From the NCBI GenBank assembly GCA_021787845.1, contig JAJYLH010000032.1, positions 1-62,825 on the forward strand: a stretch of 62,825 nt of DNA. Direction: 5' to 3'. Under the pieces are notes generated by a model. It made no database searches. It saw only the letters and a list, made by a program, of their open reading frames with translations, and had not been told where the DNA came from. This document shows, in pieces, positions 45,689 to 55,156 of this stretch (its first letter is position 1; the number at the start of each line of letters is the position of its first letter). Position numbers and translations under genes: made by a program. The DNA is from Myxococcales bacterium (GTDB taxonomy: Bacteria; Myxococcota; Myxococcia; Myxococcales; JAJYLH01).

Positions 45689-46243
45689 CTACCGGCGGGC
45701 AGCAGCTCTCACGGGTACGGCATCGCCCACCGAGAGCAAGGTTTGGATTTCCTGCCGCAGGGTGGCGCGTTCCGCATCCTCGAATCCTTGGCGTACGAAC
45801 TTGACGTGACCGGTGCGGTCGAGCAGTAGCGCCGTCGGGAGGCGTGAGAGACCGAGGCGGGGTGCGACCACCTCGGCGCCCGGGTCCCGGAGAACCGTCA
45901 GGTCGTCGAGCTGATGCTGGCGCAGGAAGGCCCGGCCGGCGCGCGCGTCTTCGTCGACGTCGACGCCGATGAAACGAAAGCCTTTCGCGCCGTAGGCGCG
46001 CTGGAGATCGTCGTAGAAGGGCAGCGCTTCCACACAGGGTTCGCACCAGCTCGCCCACACGTCGACCAGCACCACGTTCCCGCGAAGGCTGGAGAGGGCG
46101 AGGCTCTTCGCGTGCCCATCGGTTGCGGTCGTGCCCAGCACGGGAAGGGCCAGGTCGAACGCCGAGCCGGTCCGCACCGCGAGGGGCGTGGTCGCGCACG
46201 CGAAAAGGAAGAGGACGCCCGGAATCAGGGCCCGCCGGCTCAC
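45689..46243 (-). CDS. TlpA-like thioredoxin lipoprotein
   Basis: 184 aa from a GTG at 46243. The N-terminus IPGVLFLFACATTP is a lipoprotein signal. The thioredoxin-like domain holds the redox pair in DVWASWCEPCVEALP and the cis-Pro region LSRLPTALLLDR. A membrane-anchored, periplasm-facing reductase, possibly for cytochrome maturation or cell-wall enzymes. Four-base overlap with mpl. Confidence 0.88.
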   Translation of the reverse strand: MSRRALIPGVLFLFACATTPLAVRTGSAFDLALPVLGTTATDGHAKSLALSSLRGNVVLVDVWASWCEPCVEALPFYDDLQRAYGAKGFRFIGVDVDEDARAGRAFLRQHQLDDLTVLRDPGAEVVAPRLGLSRLPTALLLDRTGHVKFVRQGFEDAERATLRQEIQTLLSVGDAVPVRAAARR

Positions 46244-47715
46244 GCGGCGCCTCCTTCGAGCCCGGCCCGGAGCTTGGCGACGAGCCCCCCGAAAGCGCCG
46301 TTGCTCATCGCGAGGATCACGTCGCCCCCTTGCGCTTCTTCGAGCACCGTGCGCGCGATGTCGTCCGCCTCCTGGAACGTTCGCGCGCGCGCGCCGCGAT
46401 GGCCGATGGCCTGCGCCAGCGCGCTCACGTCGAGCACCTCGTTCGGCCGTAGGCCCGCGACTTTCTTGGGGCTCGCGAGGATCACCTCGGCCGCGCCGTC
46501 GAACGCGCGCTCGTAGTCGTGCTGGTGAATCGCGCGGCTCGCGGTGTTGGAGCGTGGCTCGAACAGGGCCCAGAGGCGACGGCCGGGAAAGCGCGCGCGC
46601 ACCGCGGCGATCGTCTCCCGGACCGCGGTCGGGTGGTGGGCGAAGTCGTCGACGAGCGCGACGTCCCGCGCGGTAGCGACGAGCTCCTGGCGTCGCCGAA
46701 CACCGGCGAAGGTCGATAGGCCCCGGGCGATCTCGTCGGGCGACAAACCGAGGCTCAGCGCGAGCGCGATGGCGCCGGTGGCGTTCTCCACGTTGTGCAA
46801 CCCGTGCAGCGGGAGCCGAAAGGGCCCGACGTCGCGCCCGCGCCAGGTCACCCGGAACGACGCGCCGTCGGGGCCCATCCGGACCTCGCGCGCCTCGACG
46901 TCGGCAGGCTCGCGGACGCTGTAGGTCGCGACCTGGCAGCGGGCGCTTCGGACGAGCCGCGGCGTATTCTCGAACGACGCGCACGCCGCCACGAAGCCGT
47001 CCGCCGCCACGAGGTCGAACAGCCGCGTGAACGCCGACTCGTAGTGCGCCAGGTCGCGGTAGATGTCCGCGTGGTCGAGCTCGGCGCCGGTGAACTGCAC
47101 GAGCTTCGGCCGGTAGTGCAGGAACTTCGGCCCCTTGTCGAAATAGGCGGTGTCGTACTCGTCGCCCTCGACGACGAACGCGCCGCCCGACCCGAGATGG
47201 AACGATTCCGCGAAATTCTTCGGCACGCCGCCGACGAGGAACGACGGGTCTTGGCCGGCGCTCGTCAAGAGGTGGGCGAGAAGGCTGGTGGTGGTCGTCT
47301 TCCCGTGGGTGCCGGCGACGACGACGCTGGTCTTCGTTTCGAGGAAGAGCTTGCCGAGCGCCGCGGGAAACGAGGCGTGGACGAGGCCCCGCTCGCGCAT
47401 CGCGGTGGCCTCGGGGTTCCCCTTTCGCACGACGTTGCCGACGACGACGAGGTCCGGCTGCGCTGCCGTCAAGTTCGCGGGCGAGAAGCCCGGCATCACC
47501 CGGATGCCCCACTCCGGCAGCTTCTCGCTCATCGGCGGGTAGATGTTCTCGTCCGAGCCGGTGACCTGGTAGCCGGCTTGCTTAAGGAGCCCCGCGAACG
47601 ACCCCATCCCGGTCCCGGCGACGGCGATGACGTGGACGCGCTTCAGGTGAGCGAGAGCGATGTCGGGGAACGGGACCGGACCCGGGTTGGGGACGCTCAA
47701 GTCGAACGCTGGCAT
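46240..47715 (-). CDS. mpl: Murein tripeptide ligase Mpl
   Basis: 491 aa from the ATG at 47715 with GGAGG. It joins UDP-MurNAc to the recycled tripeptide L-Ala-D-Glu-mDap, bypassing MurC-MurE. Mur-ligase motifs: VIAVAGTGMGSFAGLL, the ATP loop GTHGKTTTTSL, VEGDEYDTAYFDKGPKF and ALFEPRSNTASR. The Mpl-specific shape DEYDTAYFDKGPKF separates it from MurC. Neighbours are a murein LD-carboxypeptidase fusion and TlpA-like protein, a cell-wall recycling operon. Confidence 0.93.
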   Translation of the reverse strand: MPAFDLSVPNPGPVPFPDIALAHLKRVHVIAVAGTGMGSFAGLLKQAGYQVTGSDENIYPPMSEKLPEWGIRVMPGFSPANLTAAQPDLVVVGNVVRKGNPEATAMRERGLVHASFPAALGKLFLETKTSVVVAGTHGKTTTTSLLAHLLTSAGQDPSFLVGGVPKNFAESFHLGSGGAFVVEGDEYDTAYFDKGPKFLHYRPKLVQFTGAELDHADIYRDLAHYESAFTRLFDLVAADGFVAACASFENTPRLVRSARCQVATYSVREPADVEAREVRMGPDGASFRVTWRGRDVGPFRLPLHGLHNVENATGAIALALSLGLSPDEIARGLSTFAGVRRRQELVATARDVALVDDFAHHPTAVRETIAAVRARFPGRRLWALFEPRSNTASRAIHQHDYERAFDGAAEVILASPKKVAGLRPNEVLDVSALAQAIGHRGARARTFQEADDIARTVLEEAQGGDVILAMSNGAFGGLVAKLRAGLEGGAA

Positions 47716-47782
47716 CGAGCCTCCGCGCGACGGACCGGCGGGCACCTTACCGCCCGCGGGCCCATCTGGCGACGAACGTTCG

Positions 47783-49792
47783 TCACTCGAAGCCGAGGGA
47801 GCGAGCGACGAGGTCGTGGACGATCGGCCGGAAGAGGCGAATCTTCTCGCTCGGCCGTTCGTGGACGACCGCGTTGGTGAGAAAGGCGATGGAGAGCTTG
47901 GCGTCCCGGTCGATCCACAGCGAGCCGCCGGTGAAGCCCAGGTGCCCTGCCGCCCCCTTGGGGCCCCGCCCGAGAATGCTGCCCAGGGCAGGAGCGTCGC
48001 CGGAGGGCGTGTCGAGGCCGTAGGTGCGCGAGCCGGCCGCCCGGGTGAAGAGCAGCTCCGCCTTCTCCCGCGGCAAGAGGCCGCCCGAGTCGTCTTCCGC
48101 GTCCCGCCGCAGCCGGTCGCCGTACTGGGCGAGCGCGAGCGCGTCGAGGAAGAGCCCCGCGTGCCCGCACGCAACGCCCAGACAGGCGGCGTTGTCGTCG
48201 TCGGGCGCACGGTCTTGCGCCTGCGCGTCGAAACCCAGGCGGTCGACCAGGTCCCTTTCGACCGCGGGGTTTCCGGGTCGTGGTCGCCCCTGGCCGGTCC
48301 GCACCGGCGCCAGGTGACGGGGAACGGGAACCGCCTCGTCGCCCAGCTCCAGCCACAACGCGAGAAACCCGAGGTCGGAGTAGGTCGGCCGCGGCTCGGC
48401 CGCCTTGGTCGCGGCGAGGACCTCCCGGTAGATGCGCTTGACCTGCTCGCGCCACGAATCGTCGTGAATCAGCCGGGAGAGCGGAAGGTTCAGGCGCGTG
48501 GCAGCGTGGGCGAAGAGAGGCCTCCAGGCCGGCAGCCCTGCCGTGTGGCTCAAGAGCTGTCCCACCGAAGGACGGCCGTCGAGCCACTCGACCGGCCTAT
48601 CCAGAGGGAAGCGCTGCAGCGCAGCGACGGCGGTGGCGACCTTCGTCAGGCTCGCGAGGTCGAAGACCGGCCGCCCGTCGGGGACGTTCAGGTCCATCGC
48701 CACCTCGCCGTCTTGCACGACGCAGAGGCTCGCGTGGGTGTAGAGGCCCGTGTCGCGGCCGGTCTCCAGCGTCCGGACGATGTCGCCCCCGGTGGTCCGC
48801 CCGGCGGCCGGAGGGTGAGCGTGCGGTTCGTCGTGGACGAACGATTCGAGAAAGACGAGGGTGCTCTCTTCGGCGTCGACCCGCACCCGGACCCCGAACG
48901 TAAGCGCGTGGTTCGTCGTGCCGTGGCCACACGGCAGGTCGGTGAGGCAGGGCAGGCCGAGCGCAAAGGCATGGTCGACGATCACCTCGCGCGCGGTCGG
49001 GCCGCCGGCCGGCGCGTGCCGGCGCTCCGGATCCGCCCTCTGGTAGGCGACGCCGCTCCCGCTCGGCTCAGGCTCGTCGCAGTCGGTGAGCTCGCCGAAG
49101 ACGAGCGCCCGCACGCCGCGGAAGACGCCCGCCTGCCGGCACTGGGTCAGCAGGCGATCCAGCCGGTAGGGACGCTCCCCCACGTCTTCCAGGAAGAGCA
49201 CCGCGCCCTCGAACGAGGGCAGGTACGGAGTGCCGCAGAGCGAGGCGATCACCGCGAGGTTGCCGCCGACGAGCAAGCCTTCGGCGCGTCCGCCGACGAG
49301 GGGGCGTCCTTGGAGCGCGGGCGCGGGCGCATCCGAGGTCAGGAGCGTGAAGAGGCGGTCCAGGACCGCTGCTGGTTCGCTCGCGAGCCTGGCGACCATG
49401 CTGCCGTGAATCGAGGGGACGCCCGCCTGGAACAGGCGCAGGTGGAGGGCCGTCAGGTCGGAGAAGCCGACGAAGACCTTCCTCGCCCGACGCAGGTCCT
49501 CCAGTTGAATCGACGCGAGCAGGCGGGAAGTGCCGTAGCCGCCGCGGGCAGCCCAAACGAGGTCAGCGTCCGGGGAGCGGAAGGCATGATTGAGCTCGGC
49601 GGCGCGCCGTTTGTCGGAGCCGGCGAAGAACCGGTCGTGGGCGAACAGGTCGTCCTGGAACCGGGGCTTGAGGCCGCGCGATTGGAGGAGCGAAACGCCC
49701 TGGCGAAATCTCTCAACATCGAAGGGACCGGCGGGGGCGACGATTTCGACGGGGCTACCCGCCTGCACGCGGCGCAGGAGCATGCGCCACAC
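47783..49792 (-). CDS. LD-carboxypeptidase/beta-lactamase-like fusion
   Basis: 669 aa in two enzymes. Residues 1-320 are peptidase S66 (LdcA), which trims the terminal D-Ala from murein tetrapeptides: nucleophile Ser111 in GFSDLTALH, Glu202 in FLEDVGER, His290 in GHGTTN. Residues 335-669 are a serine beta-lactamase/class C PBP-like domain: S381-L-T-K384, Y471-S-D473 and a final HLGFTGGS. No signal peptide, so both halves appear cytoplasmic, unusual for the second. Start is GTG at 49792; ATG at 49783 is possible. Sits directly upstream of mpl. Confidence 0.92.
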   Translation of the reverse strand: MWRMLLRRVQAGSPVEIVAPAGPFDVERFRQGVSLLQSRGLKPRFQDDLFAHDRFFAGSDKRRAAELNHAFRSPDADLVWAARGGYGTSRLLASIQLEDLRRARKVFVGFSDLTALHLRLFQAGVPSIHGSMVARLASEPAAVLDRLFTLLTSDAPAPALQGRPLVGGRAEGLLVGGNLAVIASLCGTPYLPSFEGAVLFLEDVGERPYRLDRLLTQCRQAGVFRGVRALVFGELTDCDEPEPSGSGVAYQRADPERRHAPAGGPTAREVIVDHAFALGLPCLTDLPCGHGTTNHALTFGVRVRVDAEESTLVFLESFVHDEPHAHPPAAGRTTGGDIVRTLETGRDTGLYTHASLCVVQDGEVAMDLNVPDGRPVFDLASLTKVATAVAALQRFPLDRPVEWLDGRPSVGQLLSHTAGLPAWRPLFAHAATRLNLPLSRLIHDDSWREQVKRIYREVLAATKAAEPRPTYSDLGFLALWLELGDEAVPVPRHLAPVRTGQGRPRPGNPAVERDLVDRLGFDAQAQDRAPDDDNAACLGVACGHAGLFLDALALAQYGDRLRRDAEDDSGGLLPREKAELLFTRAAGSRTYGLDTPSGDAPALGSILGRGPKGAAGHLGFTGGSLWIDRDAKLSIAFLTNAVVHERPSEKIRLFRPIVHDLVARSLGFE

Positions 49793-49801
49793 GCTAACAC
49801 T

Positions 49802-50020
49802 TCAGGGAGTTCGGGCGATTCGTTCGAGCAGCCGCCGTTCCTCCAGGGCGTGCACCAGATTGGCGCTCGCCCAGCGTGCGGCTTCTTCCTCGTCGTCGTA
49901 CAAGCAGCACGCCTCGAGGTAGAGCCGCTCGCCGAGCTGGCCCAAGAGCGTGTAGAGCTCCCGCGTCGACCGGCGCAGTCCCTCGAGCCGGCGGGCGGTC
50001 TTTTGCGTCGCGGTCTGCAT
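49802..50020 (-). CDS. Small helical protein upstream of the murein operon
   Basis: 72 aa from an ATG at 50020 after GGAGG. Two predicted helices, with RRLEGLRRSTRELYTLLGQLG and LYLEACCLYDDEEEAARWA. It ends nine bases before the LD-carboxypeptidase fusion, so likely the operon's first gene. No family recognised. Confidence 0.7.
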   Translation of the reverse strand: MQTATQKTARRLEGLRRSTRELYTLLGQLGERLYLEACCLYDDEEEAARWASANLVHALEERRLLERIARTP

Positions 50021-50352
50021 CGGAGCCTCCGCCGGGCGCTGGCTTCCCGGCGCCCACCTCTTTCGTGTTGCATCCGCCGCGCCAGCGTTCGGCCTCGCGC
50101 GTGAAACCCGAGGATCTCGACGTACGAGCACCGCCTTCGGTTCGTCGTGTGCGGAGAATCACGCAAAGATTTCCACGATCGCGGCGGGGATCACGACAAT
50201 CGTGTCCGACGCCTCGGTGTGCAGAGACGCACCTTGGCGCCGATCGATCTCGGGAAGAGACGCCCAGTGTCCAAAGGTCACGTTCCGTTCGGACCGGTCG
50301 GGGCGAGGGCCGCTTCGGCCGGGCGGGCCGCCTCTAGGGAACCGGCACCGCT
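50021..50352. other. 332-bp gap, no gene seen
   Basis: Upstream region of the murein-recycling operon. Frames are shadow-like. No strong hairpin or sigma-54 match seen; the operon promoter is presumably here. Confidence 0.45.
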
Positions 50353-51516
50353 CTAGGGCTCATCGAGCGGCTCGGGGGCGTGGAGCGGGCGGCGGACGTG
50401 GCGGAGGTAGTCGCGCACCCAGGTGAGCGGCAGCGCTGCCGCGTGGTTGTCGTTGACGCCGTCCATCGGCCGCGCCATGCACATCGAGTTGAGGATCGCC
50501 TCCTCGGTGCATTCGATGACCGCCTCGTAGAGCGGGTCCATCCGGTGGTCGAGGAGGAACTTCGCCCGATAGATGATCTTCGGCGAGTTGCGGGGAACCT
50601 GGTTGGTGGTGGAGAAGGCGAGGATGATTTCCCCCGACCCGTGCTCGGCGAAGCTGCCCACCCGGCCGATGCCGAGGGCCGCACGCTTGGCGAGGCGGTT
50701 GAGCTGGTGCGGCATCAGCGGGGTGTCGGTGGCGACCACCGCGATGATCGACCCGTAGCGCTTCTTGCGTTTGGGGACGTGGGCGAACAAGGGCGCCAGG
50801 TGCTCGCCGACGGGATAGCCGGTGAAGCGCAGGGCGTTGAGGTAGCCGAAGTTGGACATCACGAGGACGCCCAGCGTGTAGCCGCCGAGGACCGGCGGGA
50901 GCTTCCGGGAAGCGGTGCCGATCCCCGACTTGAAGTCGCAGGTGATCATCCCGGTGCCGCCGCCGACCGAGCCCTCCGCGACCGGCCCGTCGGCGGCGGT
51001 CTGGATGGCCTCGACCACGTGCTCTTCCTTGACGTGGCGGCCGGCGACGTCGTTGAGCCAGGAGTCGTCGCACTCGCCGACCACGGGGATGATGACGTCC
51101 TCCTCGTCGCCGATGCCGGGATACTGGCGGACGAGGTAGCGAACGGTGGCGTCGCTGACCGCGCCCACCGCGAGGGTGTTGGTCAGGAGAATGGGCGTTT
51201 CCAAGAGACCCCATTCCATCACCTGGGTGAGGCCGCTCATCTCGCCGGCGCCGTTCAAGATGAAGCCGCCGCCGACGCAGCGGTCGGTGAACGCGTTCCC
51301 GCTGGCGGGAAGGATGGCGGTCACTCCGGTGCGCACCGGTCCGATGCCGCGCTGCAGCGCTCCCCCCCCCCGAATGATGGTGGAGTGGCCGACCTTGACC
51401 CCGGTGACGTCGGTGATGGCGTTGTAGTGGCCGGGCCGGTATTTCCCGAGCGGGAAGCCCAGCGCGCGGGCGCGCACGCGCGGGATGGCCTGGTCGGGGA
51501 GGTTCCAGTCGGTCAT
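50353..51516 (-). CDS. P1 (DmpA-like) family aminopeptidase
   Basis: 387 aa from the ATG at 51516. Signature runs: NAITDVTGVKVGHSTI, GGGFILNGAGEMSGL, SVGGGTGMITCDFK and SGIGTASR, where self-cleavage and the N-terminal nucleophile lie in this family. P1 proteins release D- or L-amino acids from peptides or amides and are Ntn-hydrolase-like. No signal peptide. Confidence 0.92.
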   Translation of the reverse strand: MTDWNLPDQAIPRVRARALGFPLGKYRPGHYNAITDVTGVKVGHSTIIRGGGALQRGIGPVRTGVTAILPASGNAFTDRCVGGGFILNGAGEMSGLTQVMEWGLLETPILLTNTLAVGAVSDATVRYLVRQYPGIGDEEDVIIPVVGECDDSWLNDVAGRHVKEEHVVEAIQTAADGPVAEGSVGGGTGMITCDFKSGIGTASRKLPPVLGGYTLGVLVMSNFGYLNALRFTGYPVGEHLAPLFAHVPKRKKRYGSIIAVVATDTPLMPHQLNRLAKRAALGIGRVGSFAEHGSGEIILAFSTTNQVPRNSPKIIYRAKFLLDHRMDPLYEAVIECTEEAILNSMCMARPMDGVNDNHAAALPLTWVRDYLRHVRRPLHAPEPLDEP

Positions 51517-51716
51517 CGCGAGGGGCGTTCTACCACGGCGACGCGGCGGGCGGCGGCGAAAACGCCCTCCGGCAGCGGAGTCGGGAGGTAGGGTCCATGC
51601 CGATCCGGTCGACGCACTTGCGGCATCCCAGTCGTCGCCAGCCGCTGGCCGGCGATGGCGGGCCGGCGGCCCACCACCGCCCAAGGGGCACGAAGTGCGC
51701 GAACCGGACCGGTGGA

Positions 51717-52151
51717 CTATTCGGGCAGGACTCCCGAATCCACCGCGACCCACCGGGAGACGCCGTCGACGCTCTTCTTGCGGAAGGCGCCGAGAAAGAC
51801 GACGAAGGTCATCGATGGAGCCTTGTGGAGCTTGGGGTTCGCCCGCACGTATTGCACCGGGAAGCTGGAGCCCTTCTCCAGGGCGTCGTACCAGCGGCGC
51901 CGGTCGTGGGCGTAGACCCGATGAGTCTCGTCGTAAGGGGTCGTCCACATGAAACCGTATTCGACGCCATCGACCGCGTAGGCGTAGCCGAGCCAGGTGT
52001 CCTCGCCGTGCGTCTGCCATCTGGCGACGTAGGCGGTCGTCTCCGCATCGACGAGCGCCTCCGCCTTCCGGCAGTCGATGACCTCGCGATGCACGTTGTC
52101 GCGGACCACGCCGTAGAGGTCGACGTGAAGCGTGGGAATCGGCCTGGGCAT
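51717..52151 (-). CDS. Hypothetical protein
   Basis: 144 aa from the ATG at 52151, chosen because GGAGG lies nine bases upstream. A mixed alpha/beta soluble protein with WLGYAYAVDGVEYGFMWTTP and a VVFLGAFRKK strand. No known domain recognised; no signal or TM helix. Confidence 0.65.
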   Translation of the reverse strand: MPRPIPTLHVDLYGVVRDNVHREVIDCRKAEALVDAETTAYVARWQTHGEDTWLGYAYAVDGVEYGFMWTTPYDETHRVYAHDRRRWYDALEKGSSFPVQYVRANPKLHKAPSMTFVVFLGAFRKKSVDGVSRWVAVDSGVLPE

Positions 52152-52218
52152 CGCTATGACCTCCATCGCGAGAGTGACGCGATCTACCGCCGATCGCGAT
52201 GGCGCGGTCGAACGCCCG

Positions 52219-52941
52219 TCACCAACGCAGGAGCGCGGAGAGGTCGGCGAACGGCGTCGTGCAGGGAGGACCCGGAGCGAACCGGAGCGCCTCGGAGCCG
52301 TCGGCCATCCGCGCGTAGACGGTCGAGGAGCGGGTGGCGTAGTCGAATTCGGGCACGTGGACGCAGAGCGACTCGAAGGGCGGGTCGACGTGCGTGCGCA
52401 GGGCGGAAGCGATGGCGTCGAGGTCGAGCGGTCTCGAGGAGAGCGGCGCCATCAGCTCGCGCACGTGCGCCTCGCGCGGGGGCGGCTCGGCGCCGAAGCC
52501 GCGCTCGGTGACGACGTGCCTGCCGGGGCCGAGGCGTTCGACGCGCATCGTCTCGCCGTCGCTGACCGCGATGAGGCCCTGGGCGCCATCGGTCGCGAAG
52601 AGATGGAAGCCGTTGAAGTCGAGCGGATCGAGCGTGCCGAGGCGCGACTCGACCTCGGCGATGGGCGCGAGCTGAGCGAGAGCGGTGACGATGAGCCCGC
52701 GCGACCGGCGGTCGGCCGAGCGCATCGCTCCCGCGCGGTTGGTGAGGCCGATGAAAATCTGGCGCGCGTTGACCGCCCACCACGAGCCGCCAGCGACCCG
52801 GTCGACCGGCGCGACGAACGGAACGCCGCCGCTGTGCCGCTGGGGTCCCGAAGAGGGGCGGCCCAGTCGCTCATCACGATTGGCCGCGACGACCAGCGGC
52901 GCTTCCGGGAAGACCGAGAGCCAGGCGACGAGCGTACACAT
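52219..52941 (-). CDS. TANGO2/NRDE family protein
   Basis: 240 aa. It begins MCTLVAW and contains AANRDER (the NRDE motif) and GGSWWAVNARQIFIGLTNR, defining features of the TANGO2 family. The initial Met-Cys suggests an Ntn-hydrolase-like Cys nucleophile. Proposed roles include haem or acyl-CoA trafficking; unproven here. Confidence 0.9.
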   Translation of the reverse strand: MCTLVAWLSVFPEAPLVVAANRDERLGRPSSGPQRHSGGVPFVAPVDRVAGGSWWAVNARQIFIGLTNRAGAMRSADRRSRGLIVTALAQLAPIAEVESRLGTLDPLDFNGFHLFATDGAQGLIAVSDGETMRVERLGPGRHVVTERGFGAEPPPREAHVRELMAPLSSRPLDLDAIASALRTHVDPPFESLCVHVPEFDYATRSSTVYARMADGSEALRFAPGPPCTTPFADLSALLRW

Positions 52942-52947
52942 CGAGAA

Positions 52948-54102
52948 TCACGCGGGCGACCGCGCGGCCTGGACCACCCGCGGCCGATCGCCCGGCAGCC
53001 GCTGCTCCGTCCGCTCCTCGCGCTCCTCGCGCCGCTTCTCCCGCGCGCGCTCCTGGTGGCGCCGGATCGCCGGCGCGAGAATCTCGCCGATGAGCGTGCG
53101 GTAGTCCATCCCCGCGCCCTTGGCGATGAGCACGAGGTCCGACCAGCCCGGCGTCAGCCCCGGCAGCGGGTTGCACTCGAGGAAATAGACGCGGCCCTGC
53201 GCGTCCATCCGGAAGTCGATGCGGGCGACGTCGCGGCAGGCGAGCGCGGCGAAGCATTCGCGCGCCGCCCGCTCCAGCGCCCGCTGCTCGCCGGGCTCGA
53301 TCTTCGCGGGCACGTCGTAGCGGATCTTCGAGCTCCAGTCCTGCTTGTGCTCGAACGAGTAGACCGGCGTCTTCTCGGCCTGGTCGAGGAACACGACCTC
53401 CATCACCGGCAAGACGCGCACGCGGCGCTCGCCCAGGAGGCCGACCGTGAACTCGCGGCCGGCGATGTACTGCTCGACGAGCACGGGCTGCTTGTACTTT
53501 TCGAGGAGCTTGCGCGCGGTCTCCCGCAGCTCGGCTTCACTGCGCACGACGCTCGCCGGGTGCACGCCCTTCGAAGAGCCCTCGGCGTTCGGCTTGACGA
53601 TGAGCGGGAAGGTCGAGAGCTCCTTGGGCAGCTTCTCCTTGCCGCTCGCCATCAGGAGGAAGTTCGGGGTCAGGATGCCGTGCTGGCGCACCATCCGCTT
53701 GGCGAGCGTCTTGTCGAGCGCGATGGCGAGCGTCGCGGGGTCCGAGCCGGAGTAGGGAATGTCCATGAGCTCCAGGAGCGCTGGTACTTGGCTCTCGCGG
53801 GTGCGCCCGCGCAGGCCCTCTGCGATGTTGAAGACCACGTCGACCGGCGTCGAGGCGAGGGTGCTCGGCAGCTCGTTCGTCGCCTCCAGGTCGATCACCT
53901 GATGGCCGAAGGAGGCGATCGCCTCGCGGATCGCCTGCAGGGTCGCGGGCGCGTCGTACTCGGCCTCGTCGTCGCCGGTCCCGTCGACGTGGGGCTTCAC
54001 CCGCTTGACGTTGTAGGCGAAGCCTACCTTGAGCGGTGCCGCCCTCTTCGGAGGGTCGCTTTTCGTGCTGCTCTCGAACGTGTTGCACATGGTGGCTGTC
54101 AT
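52948..54102 (-). CDS. D-Ala-D-Ala ligase-like ATP-grasp protein
   Basis: 384 aa. The ATP-grasp fold shows PLIVKPNAEGSSKGVHPASV, LVEQYIAGREFTVGLLG and DFRMDAQGRVYFLECNPLPGL, with the Mg-binding E and N in place. The N-terminal region carries VDVVFNIAEGLRGRTRESQVPALLE, a variant of the Ddl substrate loop, and a C-terminal charged helical tail of about 45 residues is extra. Likely joins two amino acids; may be a paralogue rather than the main Ddl. Starts in an ATGA overlap with the DUF4177-like gene. Confidence 0.88.
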   Translation of the reverse strand: MTATMCNTFESSTKSDPPKRAAPLKVGFAYNVKRVKPHVDGTGDDEAEYDAPATLQAIREAIASFGHQVIDLEATNELPSTLASTPVDVVFNIAEGLRGRTRESQVPALLELMDIPYSGSDPATLAIALDKTLAKRMVRQHGILTPNFLLMASGKEKLPKELSTFPLIVKPNAEGSSKGVHPASVVRSEAELRETARKLLEKYKQPVLVEQYIAGREFTVGLLGERRVRVLPVMEVVFLDQAEKTPVYSFEHKQDWSSKIRYDVPAKIEPGEQRALERAARECFAALACRDVARIDFRMDAQGRVYFLECNPLPGLTPGWSDLVLIAKGAGMDYRTLIGEILAPAIRRHQERAREKRREEREERTEQRLPGDRPRVVQAARSPA

Positions 54103-54539
54103 CCCCGTGGCGAGAAGTGCCCTTGGGAGCGCTCTCGCTCTGCATTACCGTTCTTGCCGGTTGACACCGCTTGCGGCGACCGGGTGAAGACGACGAACGC
54201 CATCGCCGGGCGCTTCGACGACTCGCGCATCGCGAAGTGGAAGCCGTCGAAGGTCCACCCCTCGGCGACCCAGCCGTTGACGATCTCTTCCAGCGACTCG
54301 TCGGTGACGGTCGAGGTCTCGACGATCTTGTAGTGGGGCGGCCGGGCGGCGCGCGTCGCTCGACGAGGTTCATCCCGAGCGAGGTCGGCGGGCGCGGGAT
54401 GGACGGGAAGCGACGGAGGCTCGCCCTCCGCGTCGGACGATGGGGGTTCGCCTTCGGCCTCGGGCGACGATGGAGGCTCGCTCGCCCCCGCGCACGTCTG
54501 CTCTTCGCTCGCCACGACGGATTCTGCGCTTGTTGGCAT
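54099..54539 (-). CDS. DUF4177-like domain protein
   Basis: 146 aa from an ATG at 54539. An acidic, repetitive N-terminus (EGEPPSS repeated) precedes a C-terminal domain with KIVETSTVTDESLEEIVNGW, EGWTFDG and AMAFVVFTR, the pattern of DUF4177-type proteins. No signal. Overlaps the Ddl-like gene by four bases, so the two are coupled. Confidence 0.7.
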   Translation of the reverse strand: MPTSAESVVASEEQTCAGASEPPSSPEAEGEPPSSDAEGEPPSLPVHPAPADLARDEPRRATRAARPPHYKIVETSTVTDESLEEIVNGWVAEGWTFDGFHFAMRESSKRPAMAFVVFTRSPQAVSTGKNGNAERERSQGHFSPRG

Positions 54540-54777
54540 CGGCGTTTTCAAGCCCGGGTCCGGATGGACACAGGCGGAGAGTAGACAACTGATCCGCGCC
54601 GCGCAAGTCGATGCCGTTTCGCGCTGGGGCCAGCGGGAAACGCAGCCTGCCGCCCGGGCGGTGGCCGGCCTGGTCCCTGGGCGAGCGGCACGCGGCCGCG
54701 CAGGGATACCCGGCGGGAGAGCTGATGCTAAGCGGGAGCCCTTCCGGGTGACCGGTGCGGGTTCTCTTCGGCCGCCA

Positions 54778-55156
54778 TCACCAGGGGGAGCAGTCCGCCT
54801 CGGGTGGCCAACCTGCATCAGGGACTACCCCTTCGCAGGCGCATCCGTTCTCGACCCACGAACGGGTCTTCGAGTCGCAGCACCAGCAGGTCACGACGCC
54901 CCACCCGGGCGCGGGCCCGCTCATGCGTGCGTTCCCAACGGAAGCAGAAAAGCAACCATCTTCGCACTCGACGTCGCTCCGCGTGCCCGGCCAGGGTCCG
55001 CACGGGCCGGCGTCAGCGACGCGGCTGCGTCGGCGACCGATGCTCCGGCATCGCCTCCATCGCCGGCGACGTGGGCGGTGCACAGGCCAGCGTGAAAGCC
55101 GTTGCGGCCGCCGTGGCGAAGCAGCAGACTGCGCGCGGGTTGAAGGAGGTCGTCAT
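54778..55156 (-). pseudogene. Possible frameshifted Cys-rich lipoprotein
   Basis: A reading frame from ATG 55156 gives a signal-like start ([16 protein letters not shown]) but stops at 55013. An overlapping frame (54778-55083) then supplies an unusually Cys-rich stretch ([24 protein letters not shown]) unlike a shadow. A one-base shift near 55020-55080 would join them into a roughly 125-aa exported protein. Its ATG is the complement of the hutU start region (CATG at 55154-55157). Confidence 0.35.
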
